The notes beneath the pieces are model-generated. The model had not been told where the DNA came from and searched no databases. It worked only from the letters and a program-made list of their open reading frames with translations. Below are positions 55,642 through 64,000 of a stretch of 64,000 nucleotides of DNA, in pieces. The position numbers and the translations under genes are program-made. Positions within the stretch are counted from its first letter, which is position 1. The number at the start of each line of letters is the position of its first letter. Source of the stretch: Flavobacterium fryxellicola. Its GTDB lineage: Bacteria > Bacteroidota > Bacteroidia > Flavobacteriales > Flavobacteriaceae. Location: the NCBI RefSeq assembly GCF_900143245.1, contig NZ_FRDK01000008.1, positions 62,001 through 126,000 on the forward strand, written 5' to 3'.

Positions 55642-56738
55642 TTCTTTTTTATTCCAATGAATAATTCATTCCACGTTTGCATAATAACATCGATGTTGTA
55701 TTTTTCGCTGGATAATTTTGCCTTTTCACCCATCTGTTGTCTTAGTGTCACATTTTCAATTAGAGCCTCCACGGCTTGAACATAATCAGATTCATTGCCA
55801 TTTTCGATCAAAAAACCATTTTCGTTCGGAGTCACTATCCCTCTTGGGCCACTGGGGCAATCATAAGCAACGATTGGCAATCCAGCCGCCATCGCTTCAA
55901 TTAATACCATCCCAAAAGCTTCAAAGCGAGACGTCATTAAATAAAAAGAAGCCTCTAAATACTTCTCTTCAATATTTTGAACTGGCTCAAGAAAAGAAAT
56001 AGTATTACAAATATCTAGATTTTTAGCGATTAAGCGTAAATCTAGATTTTCAGTTGATTTCCCGTAAATATCCAACGACCAATCCGGATGGTTAATTAGT
56101 ACTTTTGACCAAATTGCCAGCATCCTGTCAAATCCTTTTTCATAGGTATGTCGACCAACAGCAATTACTTTTTTGTTTTGTAGAGCATTCTGTTTTTCTG
56201 TCGTAAACCATAATGGATTTGGAATCACCAGCGTGTTTTTGACATTCCACTCTTTTACACTTTCGCTAGTTAAGACTACAAATTGATCATACTTTTTGAT
56301 ACCCCTAGTTTTCAAAATACTCCTAAAAATCGAAGTGACTTTTGTGAAAATGTTTTTTTTAACTTCTCTTTCCTCAATAAATCTGGAGCTGTGCATTTCT
56401 AGAATAAGCGGAATTTTATTTTTTAAAACAAAAGGAATTAAATAGGCTTTTAGACCGTTATCACAAACAATAATAACATCTGGTTGAATGGTTTTTACTT
56501 TCGTTTTTAATGCATTTTGGTACAAATTAAAAAAACCAATAGCAGTGCCTGTTAACAGCATATCATGAAAAATAATAGTCTTATTGAAAGGATAAAACAA
56601 AGGAGAAAAGCCATCATTTTGGGTTAAAATATGCACTTCATACCCTAACTGTTCTATAAGATAATTCGTTTTGACCGAAAGCACTCTGGCGACTCCGCCC
56701 TCGTTATTTATGTTGGGAATTATATAGAGAAGTTTCAT
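55638..56738 (-). CDS. Glycosyltransferase family 4
   Basis: The protein has 366 residues of the GT-B fold. The N-terminal half starts with LLYIIPNINNEGGVARVL (acceptor loop), and the donor-binding half has VIAVGRHTYEKGFDRML (about 200-215) and the retaining-GT motif EAFGMVLIEAMAAGLPIVAYDCPSG (E-x7-E type). The C-terminus ends NELFIGIKKN. The 5' end overlaps the preceding cistron (cupin, 56735) by four bases (ATGA), so they are one operon. It probably adds one residue of the surface glycan. Confidence 0.88.
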   Translation of the reverse strand: MKLLYIIPNINNEGGVARVLSVKTNYLIEQLGYEVHILTQNDGFSPLFYPFNKTIIFHDMLLTGTAIGFFNLYQNALKTKVKTIQPDVIIVCDNGLKAYLIPFVLKNKIPLILEMHSSRFIEEREVKKNIFTKVTSIFRSILKTRGIKKYDQFVVLTSESVKEWNVKNTLVIPNPLWFTTEKQNALQNKKVIAVGRHTYEKGFDRMLAIWSKVLINHPDWSLDIYGKSTENLDLRLIAKNLDICNTISFLEPVQNIEEKYLEASFYLMTSRFEAFGMVLIEAMAAGLPIVAYDCPSGPRGIVTPNENGFLIENGNESDYVQAVEALIENVTLRQQMGEKAKLSSEKYNIDVIMQTWNELFIGIKKN

Positions 56739-57142
56739 TTTTTTGACTCCAAAAATTGATCAAAATCACGTATATAATCGGCTTCTTCAAAAACATCTGA
56801 GGCAAAAACCAAACAAACGGCTCCTGAAGAAAAGTTTTGCAATTCTCTCCAAATGCCGATTGGAATAAGTAATCCAACATTTGGTTTATTCAATTGAAAG
56901 GACTTTTTTTCAAATCCATCGTGAAGAACGACCTCAAAACTTCCACTCAAAGCAATCAAAACTTCTTGTTGAACAATATGTGAATGACCCCCTCTAAAAG
57001 CAGTACTAGGAACATCAAAAAGGTAGTACACCCGTTTGAATTCGAATGGTAAAACGCCTTTTTGAACAAATGCTAGGTTTCCACGCGTATCTTCCACAAC
57101 GGGAATCTTTAATAATTGAATGGAATTTACAGTTGTTTTCAT
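56735..57142 (-). CDS. FdtA/QdtA-type dTDP-sugar 3,4-ketoisomerase (cupin)
   Basis: The protein has 135 residues of a single cupin. The pattern DTRGNLAFVQKG, YYLFDVPSTAFRGGHSHIVQQEVLIALSGS (catalytic-His region GGHSH), and IPIGIWREL is that of FdtA-like ketoisomerases, which turn dTDP-4-keto-6-deoxyglucose into the 3-keto sugar for Fuc3NAc or Qui3NAc. The epimer made cannot be told. Overlaps of 4 bp exist with both neighbours. A DegT aminotransferase and a hexapeptide acyltransferase, the next two steps, are encoded at 60405-62111. Confidence 0.75.
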   Translation of the reverse strand: MKTTVNSIQLLKIPVVEDTRGNLAFVQKGVLPFEFKRVYYLFDVPSTAFRGGHSHIVQQEVLIALSGSFEVVLHDGFEKKSFQLNKPNVGLLIPIGIWRELQNFSSGAVCLVFASDVFEEADYIRDFDQFLESKK

Positions 57143-57963
57143 TTCTTCATTTGTATAAAATCTATCTTGCCTTTATTTGCTGATTTTAGCGCTGCATACA
57201 GCTGCTTTATTTTAATTTTATTCTGTTTAAGATCGAAAAAAAGTTTTAAAAAAACACCTTTATAATAACCGTGTTTTGAAACTCTGGTTAAGAAAGCGCC
57301 TTGCACGTAATACCTTTGTTTAAAATTTAATTTATCGTCTGTTGACAACCTCGAATGACTTGCAATAACTTTTGGTACACTAATTACGATTTGTTTTTGC
57401 TGCTTCCAATCAGATAAAAAAATAGCTTCTTCACCCATCATAAAGGGACTTCCTAAACCAAAATTAGTGTCAAACATACTATTCAATTGGTCGAAAGTTG
57501 CTTTTTTAAAACTTATTTCAATTGACAAAATGCTACAAATATCTAGAAAACTCAATTGCAATTTTGTCTTAGAAGGATATTTTTTCAACAAGAAACCATT
57601 AAAATCCTCGAGTGCAAAACAAATACTAACTGCTTCAGGATATTTGTTATATGCTTCCAGAATAGTATTCTCGAAACCTTCCTTAAATACTTCATCGTCA
57701 TCCGCGATTAAAACAATTTTCCCTTTTGCATTTTTGATTCCTGTATTTCTGCTTTTTGACAACCCTTTTTCAAATGAATTGACTATTCGAATTGACGGAT
57801 AATTGGAAACTACTAGTTTATCTGGTTGGGTTTGATTGACAATTAAAATAGAAAAATTTGAAAAATGAGAGAACGGAAACATCGGAATCAAAAAATCCAA
57901 AGAATCTCTATTCATCGTTGATAATACTATTTCCAGGTCTCCTTTTATAAATTCTTTTATCAA
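57139..57963 (-). CDS. Glycosyltransferase family 2
   Basis: The protein has 274 residues from the TTG at 57963. The TTG at 57984 is less likely because it sits inside a TATATTTG promoter box (57982-57989 on this strand), which would put transcription start downstream of it. An ATG at 57915 would remove the first core strand. The GT-A fold shows LEIVLSTMNRDSLDFL, KGLSKSRNTGIKNAKG and LIADDDEVF with the metal-binding Asp residues. It is the first cistron of the three-gene set ending at 55638. Start uncertain; function class fairly firm. Confidence 0.75.
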   Translation of the reverse strand: MIKEFIKGDLEIVLSTMNRDSLDFLIPMFPFSHFSNFSILIVNQTQPDKLVVSNYPSIRIVNSFEKGLSKSRNTGIKNAKGKIVLIADDDEVFKEGFENTILEAYNKYPEAVSICFALEDFNGFLLKKYPSKTKLQLSFLDICSILSIEISFKKATFDQLNSMFDTNFGLGSPFMMGEEAIFLSDWKQQKQIVISVPKVIASHSRLSTDDKLNFKQRYYVQGAFLTRVSKHGYYKGVFLKLFFDLKQNKIKIKQLYAALKSANKGKIDFIQMKK

Positions 57964-57971
57964 TTTGTACT

Positions 57972-57989
57972 TATATTTACACAAATATA
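57972..57989. promoter_or_regulatory. Divergent overlapping promoter boxes
   Basis: On the plus strand TATATTTA (57972-57979) precedes the gene at 58008 by 28 bp. On the minus strand TATATTTG (57982-57989) precedes the GT2 gene. The two boxes are 2 bp apart, so the two transcripts probably compete for RNA polymerase. Confidence 0.5.
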
Positions 57990-58007
57990 AATAATTCAGA
58001 TTTGTAA

Positions 58008-59144
58008 ATGAAAATACTTTTGATAGGCGAATACAGTCGATTACATAATTCTTTAAAAGAAGGATTATTAGTCCTGGGACATGACGTAATGCTGTTATCC
58101 TCCGGTGATCATTTCAAAAAGTTAGACACGGACCATTCCTTTCATTCCTCTTTTTTATCCGATTATTGGTTACCGTTAAAAATAAAAAATGCTTTTTACA
58201 AACTCACGAATATTGATTTAGCGAAAGCGGAAAGAGGACTTCGTTTTCACTTTTTAATACAACAATTAAAGCACTTCGATCACGTACAACTTATTAACTC
58301 TGATGCCGTTGAAACCTTCCCTTTTCTATCTCGAATACTGTATAAAAAGATATTCAATAAAATTAAAAATCGAAGCTTATTAATCTGTGGTGACGACACC
58401 CCAATTATAGATTATTTATTAAAAAAAGAGACAGAGTATAGCATTTTGACTCCTTATTTCGAGAACAAAACTTTAAAAAAACATTTTGAATATCCATTAA
58501 AATACACTGGTAAAAACTATCGAAAAACTTTTGAATGGTTATCCAAAAATTGTCAAAATCTTATTACCTCCGATTTAGATTATAAAATTCCAATGGAAAA
58601 AATGAAATATAATGCACATTTTATTCCAAATCCTGTTAATATCAATAGAATTGAATTTAAAGAACAAAAAATCGATGACAAGATTGTTATTTTTTTAGGG
58701 ATAAATCGCTCCAGTTACATCAAAAAAGGAATTCCTTACTTTGAAAAAGCATTGCAAATTATCCAAGAGAAATATCCTGAAAAGGTAACAGTCATCATCA
58801 CTGAAAACATTCCTTACACCGATTATATTAATAAATACAATACAGCTCAAATTGTATTAGATCAAATTTATGCTCAAGACCAAGGCTATAATGCACTGGA
58901 AGCCATGGGAAAAGGTAAAGTTGTTTTTACTGGTGGAGGAAATGAATTTGTTAATCACTATAAATTGACAGAAAAAGTCAATATTAATGCGCTGCCAGAT
59001 GTAGATTATCTTGTGCGTGAATTATCATTTTTAGTTGAAAATCCTGAAGAAATAATTGCCATTGGCAAACGAGCCAGAGCATTCATAGAGCGAGTACACG
59101 ACTATATTAGTATTGCGAGTCACTATTTGGCAGCTTGGAAATGA
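58008..59144 (+). CDS. Glycosyltransferase, GT-B fold (family 4-like)
   Basis: The protein has 378 residues. The start KILLIGEYSRLHNSLKEGLLVLGHDV is a Rossmann-type N-domain with an acceptor-loop start, and the C-domain has KIVIFLGINRSSYIKKGIPYFEKAL and a closing YNALEAMGKGKVVFTGGG like the EALACG-type region of family 4. The classic E-x7-E pair is altered. It is therefore probably a glycosyltransferase acting on the surface glycan. Its last 38 bp overlap the convergent flippase gene. Confidence 0.7.
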   Translation: MKILLIGEYSRLHNSLKEGLLVLGHDVMLLSSGDHFKKLDTDHSFHSSFLSDYWLPLKIKNAFYKLTNIDLAKAERGLRFHFLIQQLKHFDHVQLINSDAVETFPFLSRILYKKIFNKIKNRSLLICGDDTPIIDYLLKKETEYSILTPYFENKTLKKHFEYPLKYTGKNYRKTFEWLSKNCQNLITSDLDYKIPMEKMKYNAHFIPNPVNINRIEFKEQKIDDKIVIFLGINRSSYIKKGIPYFEKALQIIQEKYPEKVTVIITENIPYTDYINKYNTAQIVLDQIYAQDQGYNALEAMGKGKVVFTGGGNEFVNHYKLTEKVNINALPDVDYLVRELSFLVENPEEIIAIGKRARAFIERVHDYISIASHYLAAWK

Positions 59145-60405
59145 AAAATAGTTTTCGAAACATAAATAAAATTAGCACGAACAATATCAAATTGGCGACA
59201 AAATAAGCCATTACAGCACCTTGAAATGAAAAAAGTGTAATTAAATAAAAAGACACTACTAGATAGGAAACATTAAATACTATTTCAAGAATGAAATATT
59301 TTTTAACCCTTGCTTTCACAACAATTTGATAGCCAAAAGCCAAAGTCATAATCCTTAAAAAATCACCTAAAAGCTGCCAAATTAATACATCCTTCACCTT
59401 TAAAAAAGATTTTGTAAAAGCAATGTCCAAAATAATTCCTTTTAATAAAAAAACAAGCACTATTACTATAAAAAATAGAGGAACAAAAACACCAAAATAT
59501 GATTTTAATTCTATTTTGAACTCCTCCTCTGTTTTTAAAGAAGATAATTTGGGGAGGTAATATAATGATAAGCCAGAGCTAAAAACCAACATGTAAAAAC
59601 TGGAAAATTTATTCGTTGCATCCCAAATACCGGCTTCTTGTATAGAATGCGTTTGGATTATGAAATTTCGTATGAGCAATAACGTAACAGGTGTAAGTAT
59701 GGCACTCAATAAAGCCATTGAAGAAAACCTCTTGATGCTGTCTAAGTATTTCTTTTCTATAATTTTCTGAAGGCTAAATTGAAAATAACTTCTGTCTTTT
59801 ATGATAAAAGCAAAAGTCACGACCACCAACACTAATTCGCTCAAAGCAATTGCTATCAATCCCCCGTTTATGGCATTATTTACTATCAAAAAAGTTGTTA
59901 AACTAAAAATTAATAGATTCGAGACAATCTGCAGAATTACAATTTTTTTATATTTTTCTAAAGCATTATAGATGGCCATCCAAAATGTATTAATAACAAT
60001 TAAAGGCAACAATAATCCAAAAAAACGAATGGGATACGCAAAAGAATTAGTAAAAAATAAAAATTCGGATATTACATTGGCGAAAACTAAAATTAGCAAA
60101 CCTAAACCTGTTGAGACAAAAAGGAAAAACCAAAAAAAAGTAGAATAAATGACACCTAATTCATTTTTATTGTCTTTATTTTCCACAAAAACTTTAATGA
60201 ATGAATTGTTAATTCCTAATGTTGCTATGGACTTCATCATGGATGTAAAATTCCTAAAACTTCCTAACAGTGCCATTCCTGAAGCACCTAAATAAATAGA
60301 AATAATTTTTGTGGAAATAATCCCTAGAACAAAACTCACCGCCACTGAAATCGAATTAAGTGATATTACTTTTAAAAGTGGATTTTGTTTGATGGTCTTT
60401 AACAT
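59107..60405 (-). CDS. Wzx-type polysaccharide flippase
   Basis: This 432-residue inner-membrane protein has about 12 hydrophobic segments. It belongs to the MATE/MVF-like flippases for lipid-linked repeat units. The start LKTIKQNPLLKVISLNSISVAVSFVLGI, the YLGASGMALLGSFRNF loop and IIDVFVEN-like spacing are typical of O-antigen translocases in Flavobacteria. It would carry the undecaprenyl-linked glycan across the membrane. Start codon and the preceding gene's stop share a base, so it is in one operon with 60405-63058. It overlaps the glycosyltransferase on the other strand by 38 bp. Confidence 0.87.
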   Translation of the reverse strand: MLKTIKQNPLLKVISLNSISVAVSFVLGIISTKIISIYLGASGMALLGSFRNFTSMMKSIATLGINNSFIKVFVENKDNKNELGVIYSTFFWFFLFVSTGLGLLILVFANVISEFLFFTNSFAYPIRFFGLLLPLIVINTFWMAIYNALEKYKKIVILQIVSNLLIFSLTTFLIVNNAINGGLIAIALSELVLVVVTFAFIIKDRSYFQFSLQKIIEKKYLDSIKRFSSMALLSAILTPVTLLLIRNFIIQTHSIQEAGIWDATNKFSSFYMLVFSSGLSLYYLPKLSSLKTEEEFKIELKSYFGVFVPLFFIVIVLVFLLKGIILDIAFTKSFLKVKDVLIWQLLGDFLRIMTLAFGYQIVVKARVKKYFILEIVFNVSYLVVSFYLITLFSFQGAVMAYFVANLILFVLILFMFRKLFFISKLPNSDSQY

Positions 60406-60974
60406 TATAAATTTCTTATGACTTTTGCAGGATTGCCTGCCGCGATAACATTTTTGGGAATGTTTTTGCTCACCACAGATCCATTACCTATGACAGAATT
60501 TTCTCCTATCGTAACTCCTTTTAAAATAGAAACACTTGAACCAATAAAGACATTTTTACCAATATACACTGGAAAAGAAATTGGATTACTTTCTTTTCTT
60601 TTATCAAGATCTAAATGATGCCCGTCGTTATCCATGATCGTACAGTTTCCGCCTATTAAAACATTATCTTTGATTGTAACTTTGGAAGAACAAATAATCG
60701 AAAAAGCATTATTAATAGCAACATTACTTCCAATGCTAATTTCGCTACTTTCATATTTTGCTTCCATAAAAGTATATCCTAAATAAAAATAGGGTGACGA
60801 GACTACCCCAATTTGTACATTTTCCCCAAAAAAAATTTTCCCTTTTCCTTTTAATAATAAAGGATAGAAAAGGTTTGGCTTACCAGCTACACGTTCGCAA
60901 TCTGAGAGGAATTCATACTTTTTAATTCGAAAAGTAACAAAGCATAATTGTTTTATTTTGCTAAATAATCCCAT
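60405..60974 (-). CDS. Hexapeptide-repeat acyltransferase
   Basis: The protein has 189 residues with left-handed beta-helix repeats: EISIGSNVAINN, KVTIKDNVLIGG and CTIMDNDGHHLD (with the catalytic-type His), YIGKNVFIGSSVSILKGVTIGENSVIGNGSVVSK. It fits Maa/NodL/LacA-type O- or N-acetyltransferases using acetyl-CoA. Its place right after the DegT aminotransferase suggests N-acetylation of an amino sugar (FdtC-like), but an O-acetyl role on the glycan is possible. The ends are tightly packed with neighbours (0-1 bp). Confidence 0.82.
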   Translation of the reverse strand: MGLFSKIKQLCFVTFRIKKYEFLSDCERVAGKPNLFYPLLLKGKGKIFFGENVQIGVVSSPYFYLGYTFMEAKYESSEISIGSNVAINNAFSIICSSKVTIKDNVLIGGNCTIMDNDGHHLDLDKRKESNPISFPVYIGKNVFIGSSVSILKGVTIGENSVIGNGSVVSKNIPKNVIAAGNPAKVIRNL

Positions 60975-62111
60975 TTAATATTTATTTAAAAGTACAACAA
61001 TATAACTGACCTCCTCCATCGTCAAAACCGGATTCATGGGCAAGCTTAAAACTTCCTCATGTATCATTTCCGTAATTGGAAAAAATAAATTATTGTACTG
61101 TTTTAAAGCTTTTTGCTGGTGTGGCGCAATGGGATAATGAATTACAGTTTGTATCCCATTTTTGCTAAGGTAATCTTGAAGCGCTATTCTGTTTTTGGTT
61201 CGAATTACAAACAGGTGAAAAACATGATCAGATTGCTTCGTTCCAGGCAATTGCAGTTGTGGCAAGATGATTTTATCGTTTCTTATTTCAGAAAAATAGC
61301 GTTTTGCAATGGTTCTTCGCTTTTCATTTTCAGCATCTAAAAACGGTAATTTCACATTCAAGAATGCTGCCTGCAACTCATCTAACCTCGAATTTACACC
61401 AACATAATCATTATAATATTTAGTTTCCGAACCATAGTTGCGCATTGAAAAAATCACAGTAGCTAAAGCTGTATCATTTGTGGTAATAGCACCAGCATCT
61501 CCCAAACAACCTAAATTTTTTCCAGGATAAAAACTAAAAGCAGCCGCATTACTCAGATTACCTGCTTTCCGCTCTATTGCGTTTGAGATACCATTTTTAG
61601 AATCGAGTACTGCTCCATGAGCCTGAGCTGCATCTTCGATTACCAGCAAATTATTTGCCACAGCAATTTCGTTTATCGCATCCATTTCGGCCAATTGTCC
61701 ATACAAATGAACAGCCAAAACAGCTTTGGTTTTGGGCGTAATTTTAGCTAAAATTAATTCCGAATTTATGTTGTACGTTGCTACTTTTGGCTCGACCAAA
61801 ACTGGAATTAAATCTGCCTGTAAAATCGACAGAATACTGGCAATATAAGTGTTCGCAGGAACAATAACTTCATCGCCTTTTTGCAGTTTTCCAAGTTGGA
61901 TATAACCTTTGAAAATCAAAACTAAAGCGTCAAAACCATTTCCAACGCCAATACAGTATTTTACACCACAATATGTAGCAAAATTAGTTTCAAATGCTGC
62001 AACCTCATTCCCTAAAATATACCAACCTTTGTATAAAACCGTTTTCAATTTTTCTTGAAAAGCAGTTTCATACGGTTCGTTTATTTTTTTTAAATCAAGA
62101 AAAGGGATCAT
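60975..62111 (-). CDS. DegT/DnrJ/EryC1/StrS aminotransferase (sugar 3-aminotransferase type)
   Basis: The protein has 378 residues. The PLP enzyme aminates a keto-sugar nucleotide. Key regions are [15 protein letters not shown] (pyridoxal phosphate pocket), [10 protein letters not shown] (Asp160 pairs with the ring nitrogen), the Schiff-base lysine K198 in SFYPGKNLG, and GDAGAITT. Best related to FdtB/QdtB. It starts within the FemAB-like gene's stop (ATGA overlap at 62108). With the FdtA-type ketoisomerase at 56735 and the acyltransferase at 60405 it would give dTDP-Fuc3NAc or Qui3NAc. Confidence 0.88.
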   Translation of the reverse strand: MIPFLDLKKINEPYETAFQEKLKTVLYKGWYILGNEVAAFETNFATYCGVKYCIGVGNGFDALVLIFKGYIQLGKLQKGDEVIVPANTYIASILSILQADLIPVLVEPKVATYNINSELILAKITPKTKAVLAVHLYGQLAEMDAINEIAVANNLLVIEDAAQAHGAVLDSKNGISNAIERKAGNLSNAAAFSFYPGKNLGCLGDAGAITTNDTALATVIFSMRNYGSETKYYNDYVGVNSRLDELQAAFLNVKLPFLDAENEKRRTIAKRYFSEIRNDKIILPQLQLPGTKQSDHVFHLFVIRTKNRIALQDYLSKNGIQTVIHYPIAPHQQKALKQYNNLFFPITEMIHEEVLSLPMNPVLTMEEVSYIVVLLNKY

Positions 62112-63058
62112 GATAGGTTCATTTTATAAAAATCCTGGTTGTAAACAGAGCAACCTAATTCCTCTTTTTGTTTCAAAAGTCCGGCGTGGTATCCTTTTTC
62201 ATTATCCTCATTAACGATTCCCATATCAAAAAAAAGTTTTCCTTCTTGTTTGTATTTTTCTATTAAAGTTATAAATAAAAAATCTAAGGCACGCAACTCC
62301 TCCCCTTTTTTAGTTGTGGCCCCATATTGCGATTTGACGACAGTTTCCATCTCAAATACTGTAATTCCTGCAACAATTTCATCTTGATAATACACTGAAA
62401 ATTGTTTTATAGATTCGGGAAAAATTGCCTTCAGTTTTGCCATTTCTTGCACTGTATGAACGGGCTTTGCATCATATTTTTGCAATAATCGTGGCTCTAA
62501 AACTAAATTCCAGAACGATTCTATTTGTTGTTCTTCAACTATTTGTAGATCAAGCGCTTCAATTTTCCTAAAATGCTTTAATTTGCTTTTTGAAATCTGC
62601 AATGGCATGGCTAAATTTATGGCCAAATTCATTTCTTTACGTTCTAGAAGTGCTCCTTTTTTAAGTAAAAAAAAATCAATCTCCTGATTTCCACCAGAAG
62701 TATAAAAACAGGGAATAGGCTTATAATAAAATAAAAGTATCCCATTTCCTTTTAAAAAAGACAAAAGAGTATCAATAATAGAAGCCACTTTTTCACCCTT
62801 TATTTTGGAAGAATACACTAAACCGCCGTAAGTCAAGCCTTGATGTGAATAAATTGTACTGCGCACTTTATTAGCAGGAAGTAAGGCAATCAGTTTTTGA
62901 TCCTCATAAATCAGCAAGGAGTAATCCTCAAATCGATCTTTATGATACTCCATAAAATCGCGATGGAACAAGAATGTAGCATTTTTGGCTTGACCAATAA
63001 AGGCATTCCAAGTTCCAAAATCGCTTTCTTGATATTGTTTTACAAAATAATTTTTCAC
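62108..63058 (-). CDS. FemAB/GNAT-like acyltransferase
   Basis: The protein has 316 residues and two acyltransferase-like halves. The first has [18 protein letters not shown] and [24 protein letters not shown], the second [30 protein letters not shown] and [10 protein letters not shown]. This is the layout of FemAB-type proteins in polysaccharide or peptidoglycan modification. The acyl donor and target are unknown. It is the first gene of the operon that ends with the flippase. The start is followed by TRIC-family gene DNA with 36 bp of gap. Confidence 0.75.
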   Translation of the reverse strand: MKNYFVKQYQESDFGTWNAFIGQAKNATFLFHRDFMEYHKDRFEDYSLLIYEDQKLIALLPANKVRSTIYSHQGLTYGGLVYSSKIKGEKVASIIDTLLSFLKGNGILLFYYKPIPCFYTSGGNQEIDFFLLKKGALLERKEMNLAINLAMPLQISKSKLKHFRKIEALDLQIVEEQQIESFWNLVLEPRLLQKYDAKPVHTVQEMAKLKAIFPESIKQFSVYYQDEIVAGITVFEMETVVKSQYGATTKKGEELRALDFLFITLIEKYKQEGKLFFDMGIVNEDNEKGYHAGLLKQKEELGCSVYNQDFYKMNLS

Positions 63059-63093
63059 TCTTACATTTTAGACTTTGTGAAAGTACTCCTTTT

Positions 63094-63696
63094 TTATTTA
63101 TGTTCTAAAGTAGGCAAATACCATTTGAATTTCACGGCCATCAAACGAACCGAAATGATAACTAGTGACGTGGTTAAATATAAAACATCATTGTCCAGAT
63201 TCAGTTTTCGAAGCAGAAAAAAAACAATTCCACCTAAAATACATATTGTAGCATAAATTTCTCTTCTAAATATAACGGGAATTTCTGTACACAAAATATC
63301 ACGAATCACACCACCAAAACAAGCCGTCATGGTGCCTAATGCGATACAAATAATAGGATGTAGACCAATGTTGATTCCTTTTTCAAGACCTATCAATGTA
63401 AAAACACCCAATCCAATGGTGTCAAATAAAAACAAAGAAGTGCGCAATCTGTCAAATTTTTTTCTAAAAATAATAGCTAAGATAAAGCCAATTGCTATTA
63501 CATAGACATACTGTAAATCCAGCATCCAGCCCACAGGAGTCCGGCCAATCATGATGTCCCGTAGCGTTCCACCACCAACAGCAGTGACAAATGCGATGAT
63601 GAACACCCCAAAAGGATCCAGCTTTTTATTCATGGCCGTCAATGCGCCAGACATAGCAAAAGCCATCGTACCGATGATATCTAATAGGTGAAACAT
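63094..63696 (-). CDS. TRIC-family (YicG/UPF0126) inner-membrane channel
   Basis: From the ATG at 63696 the protein has 200 residues; the longer frame to 63771 adds a non-family leader. It has seven hydrophobic segments made of two similar halves. Each contains a conserved gly-rich turn: GGGTLRDIMIGRTPVGWM in the first and FGGVIRDILCTEIPVIF in the second. These are the signatures of the trimeric intracellular cation channel family of prokaryotes, thought to conduct small cations. It is a single gene between the glycan operon and an RNA methyltransferase. Confidence 0.9.
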   Translation of the reverse strand: MFHLLDIIGTMAFAMSGALTAMNKKLDPFGVFIIAFVTAVGGGTLRDIMIGRTPVGWMLDLQYVYVIAIGFILAIIFRKKFDRLRTSLFLFDTIGLGVFTLIGLEKGINIGLHPIICIALGTMTACFGGVIRDILCTEIPVIFRREIYATICILGGIVFFLLRKLNLDNDVLYLTTSLVIISVRLMAVKFKWYLPTLEHK

Positions 63697-63838
63697 TTGA
63701 TTTGGGATTTTGATTTTCGAATTCGGACAAAAATAAAGAAATTCCTCGTGAAACAACCTTGAAACTCCCACAATATGACATTCTCTTGGTTTCTAACAAA
63801 TATTCGAACCCTATTATAAAAACTGGATTATCTCTATG

Positions 63839-63846
63839 TATCTTTG
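63839..63846 (+). promoter_or_regulatory. Candidate -7 box for the methyltransferase gene
   Basis: TATCTTTG is an exact TAnnTTTG match, 19-28 bp before the two possible TTG starts (63865 and 63874). No -33 TTG was seen at the right distance. Confidence 0.5.
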
Positions 63847-63864
63847 TAGCTATTAATTAAATAG

Positions 63865-64000
63865 TTGAACGTCTTGAAACAAATCACTTCCATACAAAAT
63901 CCATTTATAAAATCTTTAGTGCAATTGCAGGAAAAAGCAAAAGCACGCAAACAATCCGGAACTTTCTTAATGGAAGGAAAACGTGAAATTGCAATAGCCG
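63865..64000 (+). CDS. SpoU/TrmH-family RNA methyltransferase (partial, 5' end)
   Basis: A frame runs off the right edge. Its start ITSIQNPFIKSLVQLQEK followed by GTFLMEGKREI is the N-terminal substrate-binding pattern of TrmH-family RNA 2'-O-methyltransferases. No ATG exists between the in-frame stop at 63862 and this motif; both possible starts are TTG (63865 or 63874). The methyltransferase domain lies outside the window. Confidence 0.8.
   Translation, partial: MNVLKQITSIQNPFIKSLVQLQEKAKARKQSGTFLMEGKREIAIA

Overview
The window is a 64 kb piece of a Flavobacterium-type genome (Bacteroidota, Flavobacteriaceae). Signs of this are the low GC, the promoter boxes of the Bacteroidetes form TTG-N19-TAnnTTTG, many exported proteins whose signal peptides end in Ala-Gln, a fused SecDF, and gene sets typical of the group (folE-cysS-yidD-lgt, cydAB, a cbb3-type oxidase, TonB-dependent receptors). 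No rRNA, tRNA or CRISPR array was seen.

Layout. (1) 1-13 kb is an accessory zone beside prfA. It holds scattered single genes, mostly hypothetical secreted or membrane proteins, plus a YbjQ-like protein with a Cys4 tail, a DUF3891 protein, a formate/nitrite-family channel and a DUF6265 lipoprotein. They are separated by long intergenic stretches full of short repeats. About 390 bp covering the first codons and upstream region of prfA is duplicated 3.57 kb away in direct orientation. (2) 13.0-14.4 kb is an intact IS3-family insertion sequence with 3-bp target repeats, inserted at the stop codon of a TonB receptor gene. (3) 14.4-24.7 kb, all on the minus strand, is a copper and respiration block: an OprC-like copper receptor with a Cys-rich partner, cytochrome bd oxidase (cydAB) behind a decayed DUF983 gene, an AraC regulator, and a compact cbb3-type oxidase set with a fused CcoO-cytochrome c. 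(4) 24.8-54.8 kb is mostly housekeeping: valS, an aspartate aminotransferase-like gene, folE, cysS, yidD, lgt, secDF, mdh, gyrB, two asnB paralogues flanking an amidohydrolase, a Gre-like protein, an outer-membrane barrel, a PhzF protein, a 1004-residue TPR protein and ftsE. (5) 54.7-63.1 kb is a surface-polysaccharide locus: four glycosyltransferases, an FdtA-type ketoisomerase, a DegT-type aminotransferase, a hexapeptide acyltransferase, a flippase and a FemAB/GNAT-like protein. (6) The end carries a TRIC-family membrane protein and the start of an SpoU/TrmH RNA methyltransferase.

The most unusual signal outside genes is a palindromic element present four times (about 1735-1860, 5315-5434, 8396-8460, 31698-31784). 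Its flanks are conserved and its central stem varies. Between the two duplicated copies the stem shows a compensatory base-pair change, so it looks like a selected RNA or DNA structure. One copy lies directly in the leader of cysS and another upstream of prfA, both in the sense of the gene.
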